From: Cellulosimicrobium sp. ES-005
GTDB taxonomy: Bacteria; Actinomycetota; Actinomycetes; Actinomycetales; Cellulomonadaceae
Direction: 5' to 3'
Assembly (NCBI RefSeq): GCF_040448685.1
Contig: NZ_CP159290.1
Span: 3,596,001-3,660,000 of the forward strand
DNA: 64,000 nt
Position numbers and translations under genes: made by a program. The notes under the pieces were generated by a model. That model saw only the letters and a program-made list of their open reading frames with translations. It ran no database searches and was not told the origin of the DNA. Each line of letters begins with the position of its first letter. Positions within the stretch are counted from its first letter, which is position 1. This document shows, in pieces, positions 52,754 through 59,922 of the stretch.

Positions 52754-53851
52754 TCAGCGCGAACGCGCGCGTGTCGCCTCCGGCCCGCCGAACCCGGGGT
52801 CGCTCCCCAGGTCGGCCGGCGGGTGGGGAGTGATCCCGGGCTCGGCGGACGTCGGGCGTGCGCTGGTGGCGTGACGCGGACGTCGGCGCAGGACGCCCGT
52901 CGTCGTCGCGACGCCCAGCAGGAGCACGACGCCGCCCAGCAGCTCGGCCGCGTTCGGCACCTCGTCGAGCACGACCCACGCCGCGAGCATCCCCACGGGC
53001 GGCACGAGCATCGTGAACGGCACCACTGCCGACGCCGGGTACCGGGCGAGCAGCGTGTTCCAGATCCCGTAGCCCACGAGGCTCGCGAGCCACGCGGTGT
53101 ACAGGGTCGACAGGACCGGGGCGAGCGTGAGGTGCGTGAGCGCGTGCCCGACGACGTCCGGCCCGTCGAGCGCGAGCGACAGCCCGAGCATGGGGACCGG
53201 GACGACGAGCGCCGACCACACCGTCATCGACAACCCGTCCAGCCCGGGACGCGAGGGAACGCCCCGGCCCGCCGAGGTAGAGCCCTGGTCGGCCGGGGTA
53301 GAGCCCTGGTCTCGCGAGGTAGAGCCTCGGTCTCGCGAGGTAGAGCCCTGGTCGCGTCGGCCCGCCCGGCGCGCGACGACGTTGCCCACCGCCCACGACG
53401 CCGCGGCGGCGAGGGTCACGACGAACGCGAGCGCCGGCGTCGACGCGCTGCGCCCCGCGCCGACGACGACGAGCCCGGCGGCACCCACCAGGACGCCGAC
53501 GAGCTGCGAGCGCGTCGGCACCTCGCGCAGCGCGGCGGCGGCGAACAGGACGGTGAGCCCGACCTGCGCCTGGAGCACGAGCGACGCGAGCCCGGCGGGC
53601 ATGCCGAGCGCGAGCGCGGTGTAGAGCAGGCCGAACTGGCCGAGGCTCATGAACGTGCCGACGAGCAGCACGTCCCGCCAGCGCGCGCGGGGCCGGGGGA
53701 CGAGGAAGATCGCCGGGACGAGCACGACGAGGAAGCGCAGGGCGACGAACAGCGTGGGCGGCACGTCGCCCAGGCCGAGGTCGATGACGACGAAGTTCAC
53801 GCCCCACAGGACGGCGACGAGGACGGCGAGAAGGGACGAGCGCAGGGGCAT
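52754..53851 (-). CDS. EamA/DMT-family transporter with repeat-encoded linker and C-terminus
   Basis: 365 residues, ten predicted helices in two EamA halves (LLAVLVAVLWGVNFVVIDLG; LASLVGYGIWNTLLARYPAS-AVVPFTMLVPPVGM). Similar to amino-acid/metabolite exporters such as RhtA/YdcZ-type. Two oddities: a 4x7-residue repeat (DQGSTSR type) between the halves, from a 21-bp tandem repeat, and a C-terminus (residues ~336-355) encoded by a family B palindrome. Divergent from a LysR gene that may regulate it. Confidence 0.88.
   Translation of the reverse strand: MPLRSSLLAVLVAVLWGVNFVVIDLGLGDVPPTLFVALRFLVVLVPAIFLVPRPRARWRDVLLVGTFMSLGQFGLLYTALALGMPAGLASLVLQAQVGLTVLFAAAALREVPTRSQLVGVLVGAAGLVVVGAGRSASTPALAFVVTLAAAASWAVGNVVARRAGRRDQGSTSRDRGSTSRDQGSTPADQGSTSAGRGVPSRPGLDGLSMTVWSALVVPVPMLGLSLALDGPDVVGHALTHLTLAPVLSTLYTAWLASLVGYGIWNTLLARYPASAVVPFTMLVPPVGMLAAWVVLDEVPNAAELLGGVVLLLGVATTTGVLRRRPRHATSARPTSAEPGITPHPPADLGSDPGFGGPEATRARSR
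52787..52846. repeat. 60-bp palindromic repeat, family B, copy 2 (inside the EamA gene end)
   Basis: Begins GCCGAACCCGGGGTCGCTCC; ends GGGAGTGATCCCGGGCTCGGC-like complement, exactly 60 bp. It lies within the 3' end of the transporter reading frame and contributes its C-terminal residues. Confidence 0.85.
53270..53353 (-). repeat. 4 x 21-bp tandem repeat within the EamA gene
   Basis: Four consecutive 21-bp units of the form (C/G/T)-GCGAGGTAGAGCCCTGGTC, differing at only a few positions. On the coding strand each unit gives seven residues of the DQGSTSR pattern. In frame, so length variants would keep the gene open. Confidence 0.9.
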
Positions 53852-53909
53852 GGGTACGAGGGTGCGCCCTGGCCATCGTGCACGTCCAGCGCACGATCGT
53901 GCACAGTTC

Positions 53910-53929
53910 TCGGAAGCACTGCTTTCCGA
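53910..53929. promoter_or_regulatory. inverted repeat in the LysR/EamA divergent region
   Basis: TCGGAA-N8-TTCCGA, just upstream of a -10 (TAGCCT, 53930-53935) that ends 6 bases before the lysR ATG. Also present are two copies of ATCGTGCAC (53875-53903). Suited to LysR binding, but typical T-N11-A geometry is not exact. Confidence 0.4.
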
Positions 53930-53941
53930 TAGCCTGGGGTC

Positions 53942-54838
53942 ATGATCGACCTCGCCGCCGTGGACGCGCTGCTCGCCGTCGAACGCACCGGGACCGTGCA
54001 CGCCGCGGCGCGCGACCTCGGGTACACGCCGTCCGCCGTCTCGCAGCAGGTCAAGCGCCTGGAGCGCGACCTCGGCGCGCGCCTGCTCGACCGCGAGGGG
54101 CGCGGCGTCGTCCTCACGGCCGCCGGCCGGCGCGTGGTCGAGGAGGGACGCGCCCTGCGCGAGCAGGTCGAGTCGCTCCGCGCGCGTCTGCACGACGCCG
54201 GCGCCCGCCCCACGGGGACCGTGCGCCTCGGGTCGTTCTCGACGGCGGTGCGCGGCGTCGTCGCGCCGCTCGTCGCGCGCGTGCGGGACGACGTCCCGGA
54301 CCTGCGGCTCGTCGTCGAGGAGACCGAGCCGTGGGACGCGGTCGCGGCCGTCGCGGCGGGGACCCTGGACCTCGCGCTCGTGCACCACTGGGAGGGCGTC
54401 GGCCTCGCGCTCCCGCCGAGCCTGCGCGCCGAGGAGCTGTTCCGCGACGAGGCCGACGTGCTCGTGCACGCGTCGAGCCCGCTCGCGGGGCGGGCCGCGC
54501 TCACGCCGTCGGACCTGCTCGACGAGACGTGGGTCTGCACGCCCGACGGCACCATCTGCTACGAGTGGTTCTGCCACATGTTCGCGCGCGAGCCGCGCGT
54601 CCCGCGCATCGACTTCCGGTGCCTCGAGTTCGCGTCGCAGGTCGAGGTCGTCGCGCACGACCTCGCCGTCGCGCTCGTCCCGCGACTGGGCCGGGGCCCC
54701 CTGCCGTCCGACGTCGTCGCGGTCCCCGTGCGCGAGCCCGTCCCGACCCGCCCGGTGACGGTCGTGTGGCGCGCGACCATGACCGACGCCCCCGCGGTCC
54801 GCTACCTCCGCGAGCGCCTGCGCGCCGTCGCGCCCTGA
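53942..54838 (+). CDS. LysR-family transcriptional regulator
   Basis: 298 residues. HTH LLAVERTGTVHAAARDLGYTPSAVSQQVKRLERDLGARLL, then the two-lobed effector domain (GTVRLGSFSTAVRGVVAPLV; ALVPRLG). Apparently leaderless, judged from the -10 six bases before the ATG. By position it probably controls the divergent EamA exporter; effector unknown. Confidence 0.9.
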   Translation: MIDLAAVDALLAVERTGTVHAAARDLGYTPSAVSQQVKRLERDLGARLLDREGRGVVLTAAGRRVVEEGRALREQVESLRARLHDAGARPTGTVRLGSFSTAVRGVVAPLVARVRDDVPDLRLVVEETEPWDAVAAVAAGTLDLALVHHWEGVGLALPPSLRAEELFRDEADVLVHASSPLAGRAALTPSDLLDETWVCTPDGTICYEWFCHMFAREPRVPRIDFRCLEFASQVEVVAHDLAVALVPRLGRGPLPSDVVAVPVREPVPTRPVTVVWRATMTDAPAVRYLRERLRAVAP

Positions 54839-54844
54839 CCAGGC

Positions 54845-54904
54845 GCCGAGCCCGGGATCGCTCCTCACCCTCGGCCGTGCGTGGGGAGAGAACCCGGGTT
54901 CGGC
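54845..54904. repeat. 60-bp palindromic repeat, family B, copy 3
   Basis: GCCGAGCCCGGGATCGCTCC to AACCCGGGTTCGGC, exactly 60 bp, beginning 6 bp after the lysR stop. Confidence 0.85.
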
Positions 54905-55005
54905 GGCGCCAAGGGCGGGGGGTCCGCCGCCGGAACTTCGTGGGCGCGTGGTCCGTTGAGGTCGGCGAGCGCGTCAGCGCCGCACCCGTCCGACGAAGGG
55001 GCCCG

Positions 55006-55581
55006 ATGACCGAGCACGAGCCGACCCGGCGGTCCGCCGACCCGCGCGCCGTGGCGATCGCGGGCCTGATGACCGTCGCCTGGTACGCCGTGCCCGACGT
55101 CGTCCGGCCGCGCTGGGCCCGTGCGCTCGCCAAGACCGCGGTCGCGACGGCGGGCGCCGTGCTCACGGTGACCTCGACCGCGGAGGGTCGCGACGCGCGC
55201 GAGGGCGTCCGGTCGCTGCGCGACGTCGTCCGGTCGCCCGACGACGCCGGCGACCTCGTCGCGGCGGCGAGCACCGGGACGACCGGCGGGCCCGGGGCCG
55301 ACCCGGCGGACGGCGCCGCGCGCGAGGACAACACGTACGTGCCGGACCGCGAGGAGCCGACACCGGTCCCGCCCGGCGTCGTCGCGGCCGGAGCGGTCGG
55401 GGGAGTCGCGCTCGCGACGACGCTCGCCGTCGCCGGGGAGAAGTGGGTCTACCGCCGCGGGGAGCGGCTGCGCGCACGGGGCGTCCGGCTGCCGCACACG
55501 CGCGTCGGGCTCGTGCTCGGCGCGCTGGCCGTGGCGCTCGCGGCGGCGGAGCCGCTCCTGTGGAACGCTGAGGAACGCTGA
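55006..55581 (+). CDS. membrane protein of unknown function
   Basis: 191 residues, ATG start. Hydrophobic segments at about 16-35, 42-60, 125-145 and 168-185, separated by a disordered Asp/Ala/Gly stretch (DDAGDLVAAASTGTTGG...). No motif recognised. Weak RBS-like AAGGGG upstream. It stands between lysR and DUF1304, probably with the latter in one transcript. Confidence 0.6.
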   Translation: MTEHEPTRRSADPRAVAIAGLMTVAWYAVPDVVRPRWARALAKTAVATAGAVLTVTSTAEGRDAREGVRSLRDVVRSPDDAGDLVAAASTGTTGGPGADPADGAAREDNTYVPDREEPTPVPPGVVAAGAVGGVALATTLAVAGEKWVYRRGERLRARGVRLPHTRVGLVLGALAVALAAAEPLLWNAEER

Positions 55582-55654
55582 GGCAGCGACCCGGGCCGGC
55601 CCGCCGGCGGGAGGTCGTGCACCGTGCGGCCTCGCGGACCGGGAGGGGCCGAGG

Positions 55655-56041
55655 ATGATCGGGTTCGGGCTGGCGCTCGCGGGGGTCGCCGCGGCGATCC
55701 ACGGGTACATCTTCGTCATGGAGTCGCTCACGTGGACGAGCGCGCGCACGCGCGCGACCTTCGGCACGTCGCGCGAGGAGGCCGCGGCGACGAAGGAGCT
55801 CGCGTTCAACCAGGGCTTCTACAACCTGTTCCTCGCGGTGCTCGTCGTTCTCGGGATCGTCCTGTACGCGACGGACCGGCACGACGTGGGCCTCACGCTC
55901 GTCCTCGCGGGCGCCGGGTCGATGGTCGCCGCCGGGCTCGTGCTGATCCTCTCGTCGCCGTCCAAGGCGCGCGCCGCGCTGGTGCAGCTCGTCCCGCCGC
56001 TGCTGGGCGTCGTGGGGGTCGTCGTCGGCCTCGTCTCCTGA
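55655..56041 (+). CDS. DUF1304 membrane protein
   Basis: 128 residues, four helices. HGYIFVMESLTWTSARTRATFG and ELAFNQGFYNLFLA are the conserved DUF1304 segments. Preceded by GGAGGGGCCGAGG. Function unknown; the family is widespread in bacteria. Confidence 0.85.
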   Translation: MIGFGLALAGVAAAIHGYIFVMESLTWTSARTRATFGTSREEAAATKELAFNQGFYNLFLAVLVVLGIVLYATDRHDVGLTLVLAGAGSMVAAGLVLILSSPSKARAALVQLVPPLLGVVGVVVGLVS

Positions 56042-56154
56042 CACCCGCCTGCTGGGGCCGCCCACGTGGTCGGCCCCGGGCGGGACCGGGACGGGGGACG
56101 ACGGGGACGCCGACCGGAGGGCGGACGGGACCACGAGGCCCGGCGACCCGCCGG

Positions 56155-56160
56155 TAGACT
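56155..56160 (+). promoter_or_regulatory. -10 box TAGACT upstream of purL
   Basis: Same CCGG-TAGACT-GGGC context as purSQ; predicts a ~45-base leader ending in CCGAGGGAAACG before the purL ATG. Confidence 0.45.
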
Positions 56161-56212
56161 GGGCCCCGCGCCGTCGTGCGCTCCCCGCATCAGCGCCCAC
56201 CCGAGGGAAACG

Positions 56213-58588
56213 ATGACCGCCCCCGCACCCCAGGCTTCCGCACGCTCCGACGCTCGTCCCGCCGCAGGACCGACGCTGGACACCGTCGAGCACGCCACCG
56301 CCACTCCCGACGAGGTCCAGCCGTACGCCGAGCTCGGCCTCAAGCCCGACGAGTACCAGCGCATCCGCGACATCCTGGGGCGCCGCCCCACGGCCGCGGA
56401 GCTCGCGATGTACTCGGTCATGTGGTCCGAGCACTGCTCGTACAAGTCGTCCAAGGTCCACCTGTCGAAGTTCGGCGCGGCCACCACGGACGAGATGAAG
56501 AAGCACCTGCTCGTCGGCATCGGCGAGAACGCGGGCGTCGTCGACATCGGCGACGGCTGGGCCGTGACGTTCAAGGTCGAGTCGCACAACCACCCGTCGT
56601 TCGTCGAGCCCTACCAGGGCGCCGCGACGGGTGTCGGCGGCATCGTGCGCGACATCATCTCGATGGGCGCGCGCCCCGTCGCCGTCATGGACCAGCTCCG
56701 CTTCGGTGCCGTCGACCACCCGGACACGGCGCGCGTCGTGCACGGCGTCGTGAGCGGCGTCGGCGGCTACGGCAACAGCCTCGGCCTGCCGAACATCGGC
56801 GGCGAGCTCGTCTTCGACTCCTCGTACCAGGGCAACCCCCTCGTCAACGCGCTGTGCCTCGGCGTGCTGCGCCACGAGGACATCCACCTCGCCAACGCCT
56901 CGGGCGTGGGCAACAAGGTCGTGCTGTTCGGCGCCCGCACGGGCGGCGACGGCATCGGCGGCGCCTCGATCCTCGCCTCGGAAACCTTCGAGGACGGCGT
57001 GCCCGCCAAGCGCCCGAGCGTCCAGGTGGGCGACCCCTTCATGGAGAAGGTCCTCATCGAGTGCTGCCTCGAGCTGTACGCGGCGCAGGTCGTGGAGGGC
57101 ATCCAGGACCTCGGCGCCGCCGGCATCTCGTGCGCGACGTCGGAGCTCGCCTCGAACGGCGACGGCGGCATGCACGTGTGGCTCGACGACGTCCTGCTGC
57201 GCGACCCGACGCTCAACGCGGGCGAGATCCTCATGTCCGAGTCGCAGGAGCGCATGATGGCGGTCGTCGCGCCGGAGAAGCTCGACGAGTTCCTCGCGAT
57301 CACCCGCAAGTGGGACGTCGAGACCGCCGTGATCGGCGAGGTCAACGACTCCGGGCGCCTGACGATCGACCACCACGGCGAGCGCATCGTCGACGTCGAC
57401 CCGCGGACCGTCGCGCACGAGGGCCCGGTCTACCACCGCCCGTACGCGCGCCCGTCGTGGCAGGACGGGCTCAACGCCCGCACCGTCGATGCCGACGCGC
57501 TCGCCCGCCCCGAGACCGGCGACGAGCTCCGCGCGACGGCGCTGCGCCTCCTCGCGTCGCCCAACCTCGCGTCCAAGGAGTGGGTGACGAACCAGTACGA
57601 CCGGTTCGTCCAGGGCAACACCGCGCTCGCGCAGCCCGACGACTCGGGCGTGGTCCGCGTCGACGAGTCCACCGGCCTCGGCGTCGCGCTCGCGACGGAC
57701 GCGAACGGCCGCTACGGCAAGCTCGACCCGCGCACGGGCGCCCGCCTCGCGCTCGCCGAGGCGTACCGCAACGTCGCGACGACGGGCGCCCGCCCGCTCG
57801 CCGTGACCGACTGCCTCAACTTCGGCTCGCCCGAGGACCCCGACTCGATGTGGCAGCTCGTCGAGGCGATCGAGGGCCTCGCGGACGCGTGCCGCGAGCT
57901 CGGCGTGCCGGTGACGGGCGGCAACGTGTCGCTCTACAACGGGACCGGCGAGCCGGGGCAGATCGACTCGTCGATCCACCCGACCCCGGTCGTGGGCGTG
58001 CTCGGCGTGCTCGACGACGTCGCGCACGCCACGCCGTCGGGCTGGCGCGAGACGGGGGAGAGCATCTACCTCCTCGGCACCACGCGTGCGGAGCTCGACG
58101 GGTCGGCGTGGGCCGACGTCGAGCACGGCCACCTGGGCGGCATGCCCCCGCGGGTCGACCTCGCGGCCGAGAAGGCGCTCGCCGGCGTCCTCGTCAACGC
58201 GAGCCGCGACGACCTCGTGTCGGCCGCGCACGACCTCTCCGAGGGCGGGCTCGCGCAGGCGCTCCTCGAGGCGTCGCTGCGCTTCGGCGTCGGGGCCACC
58301 GTGTCGCTCGACGCGTTGACCGAGCGCGACGGCGTCACCCCGTTCGAGGCGCTGTTCTCCGAGTCGACGGCCCGTGCGCTCGTCGCGGTGCCGCGGGGCG
58401 AGGAGTCCAAGCTCGTCGACGCGTGCGTCGCGCGCGGCGTCCCCGTCCTGAAGATCGGCGAGACGGGCACCGAGCCCGGCGCCGTCGCCGAGTCGGGCGA
58501 GGCGCTCGAGGTCGCGGGCCTGTTCACCGTCCCGCTCACCGAGGCGGACGCGGCCTTCCGCGGCACGCTCCCGGCCATCTTCGGCTGA
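56213..58588 (+). CDS. purL: phosphoribosylformylglycinamidine synthase subunit PurL (small type)
   Basis: 791 residues. ATP-dependent amidation of FGAR to FGAM with PurQ and PurS. Motifs: [57 protein letters not shown] and [11 protein letters not shown]. The small type needs PurS, which is encoded at 16.8 kb. Start ATG ([11 protein letters not shown]) follows GAGGGAAACG. Confidence 0.97.
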   Translation: MTAPAPQASARSDARPAAGPTLDTVEHATATPDEVQPYAELGLKPDEYQRIRDILGRRPTAAELAMYSVMWSEHCSYKSSKVHLSKFGAATTDEMKKHLLVGIGENAGVVDIGDGWAVTFKVESHNHPSFVEPYQGAATGVGGIVRDIISMGARPVAVMDQLRFGAVDHPDTARVVHGVVSGVGGYGNSLGLPNIGGELVFDSSYQGNPLVNALCLGVLRHEDIHLANASGVGNKVVLFGARTGGDGIGGASILASETFEDGVPAKRPSVQVGDPFMEKVLIECCLELYAAQVVEGIQDLGAAGISCATSELASNGDGGMHVWLDDVLLRDPTLNAGEILMSESQERMMAVVAPEKLDEFLAITRKWDVETAVIGEVNDSGRLTIDHHGERIVDVDPRTVAHEGPVYHRPYARPSWQDGLNARTVDADALARPETGDELRATALRLLASPNLASKEWVTNQYDRFVQGNTALAQPDDSGVVRVDESTGLGVALATDANGRYGKLDPRTGARLALAEAYRNVATTGARPLAVTDCLNFGSPEDPDSMWQLVEAIEGLADACRELGVPVTGGNVSLYNGTGEPGQIDSSIHPTPVVGVLGVLDDVAHATPSGWRETGESIYLLGTTRAELDGSAWADVEHGHLGGMPPRVDLAAEKALAGVLVNASRDDLVSAAHDLSEGGLAQALLEASLRFGVGATVSLDALTERDGVTPFEALFSESTARALVAVPRGEESKLVDACVARGVPVLKIGETGTEPGAVAESGEALEVAGLFTVPLTEADAAFRGTLPAIFG

Positions 58589-58600
58589 CACCCGCACCCC

Positions 58601-58637
58601 CGACGCCCCGGTCACCGCCCAGGTGACCGGGGCGTCG
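58601..58637 (+). terminator. hairpin terminator after purL
   Basis: 16-bp perfect stem CGACGCCCCGGTCACC with its complement around a 5-base loop, 13 bp beyond the stop. Confidence 0.85.
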
Positions 58638-58656
58638 TCGTCCGTGGACCCTGGCC

Positions 58657-58731
58657 GACCACGACCCAGCCCGCTGTCGAGCACAACATGAGGGTCGTTC
58701 TCCGCCCGAGAACGACCCTCATGTCGTGCTC
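58657..58731. repeat. 75-bp intergenic palindromic element, family A, copy 4
   Basis: Third end motif GACCACGAC, 22 bp, then a 53-bp hairpin 58679-58731 with arms GAGCACAACATGAGGGTCGT and a near-perfect complement, extended by TCT/AGA. It lies after the separate purL terminator. Confidence 0.88.
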
Positions 58732-58832
58732 GGCGGACCGGGGGCGCCATGCTGGGCGGGTTTCGTGGAGGTCGGCGGGCGAGGCGGCGCGGGGGGTCGC
58801 CGCGTGCGCCGCGACGGTGTCAGAGTCCGGGC

Positions 58833-59840
58833 ATGACCCCGGCGACCACGAGCCTCCCGTCCGCGCGCGTCACGGCCCGACGGCGGTCGGGCGGTCCGGT
58901 CCTCACCGTCCTGCTGGCGGCGGGGACGGTCGTGGTCGTCCTGCTGACGCTCGCGCGGGCGGTGCCGTACGACGCGGTGACGCCGCTCGCGCAGGTCGTC
59001 GGGTTCACGCCGTTCGTCGCGGCGGCGGCCGTCGGCGGCCTCGTGGTCACGCTCGTCGCGCGCCGGTGGGTCCTCGCGGCGCTGCTCGCCGTCTGCGTCG
59101 CCGCCCAGGCGGTGTGGCTCGTGCCCGCGTTCGTGCCCGGCCCGGCGCCGCCCGACGACGCGGCGTCGCTGCGCGTGATGGGCGCCAACGCGTGGCTCGG
59201 GTCGGCGGACGCGGACGCGCTGGTCCGCCTCGTCCGCGAGCAGGACGTCCAGGTGCTCGCGGTGCTGGAGCTGACGACCGACCTGCGCGAGCGGCTCGTC
59301 GCGGCGGGCATCGAGGACGTGCTCCCGTACGGCGCCGACGCCAAGGTCGGGTCCGGGGCGCTCGGCAGCGGGCTGTGGAGCGCGCTGCCGCTCGACGACG
59401 TCGACCTCGAGCCGTTCTCCAACGACGCGATGCCGTCCGCGACCGTGGAGGTCGACGGCATTCCCGTGCGGGTCACCGCCGTGCACCCGATCCCGCCGAT
59501 CCCGGAGTACGTGCGGGTCTGGGGCGAGGAGACGGCCGCGCTCGCCGAGCGCGCAGCCGCGAACCCGCTCCCGCAGGTGCTCGTCGGCGACTTCAACGCG
59601 ACCCACGACCACGCGACGTTCCGGCGACTGCTGGGCGACCGGTTCCACGACGCGAGCCGCGCGTCGGGCGGCGGGCTCGACCTGTCGTGGTCGCCGCGTC
59701 CGGGCACGGTGCCGCCGGTCCTGAACCTCGACCACGTGGTGACGGACCGCGAGAACGTCGTGACCGACGTCGCCTCCCTGCCCGTGCCCGGCAGCGACCA
59801 CCGCGCGATCTTCGCGACGGTCCACGTGCCCCGCCCCTGA
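58833..59840 (+). CDS. membrane-anchored endonuclease/exonuclease/phosphatase family protein
   Basis: 335 residues. Three N-terminal membrane helices (about 23-42, 53-74, 80-100), then an EEP domain: MGANAWLGSADAD, AVLELTTDLRERL, LVGDFNATHDHATFRRLL, LNLDHVVTDR and GSDHRAIFATV giving the Asp/Asn/His catalytic set. The active domain is extracytoplasmic by topology. Similar proteins are annotated as secreted phosphatases or nucleases; substrate unknown. Confidence 0.9.
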   Translation: MTPATTSLPSARVTARRRSGGPVLTVLLAAGTVVVVLLTLARAVPYDAVTPLAQVVGFTPFVAAAAVGGLVVTLVARRWVLAALLAVCVAAQAVWLVPAFVPGPAPPDDAASLRVMGANAWLGSADADALVRLVREQDVQVLAVLELTTDLRERLVAAGIEDVLPYGADAKVGSGALGSGLWSALPLDDVDLEPFSNDAMPSATVEVDGIPVRVTAVHPIPPIPEYVRVWGEETAALAERAAANPLPQVLVGDFNATHDHATFRRLLGDRFHDASRASGGGLDLSWSPRPGTVPPVLNLDHVVTDRENVVTDVASLPVPGSDHRAIFATVHVPRP

Positions 59841-59841
59841 C

Positions 59842-59901
59842 GCCGAACCCGGGGTTGCTCCCCGGTTCGGCGCCGAACCCGGGAGCAACCCCGGGTTCGG
59901 C
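59842..59901. repeat. 60-bp palindromic repeat, family B, copy 4
   Basis: Almost perfect palindrome: arms GCCGAACCCGGGGTTGCTCC and complement, with an inner palindrome GGTTCGGCGCCGAACC. Lies between convergent genes, starting one base after the upstream stop. Confidence 0.9.
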
Positions 59902-59922
59902 GCACGGGGGTGGTGTGTGCGG

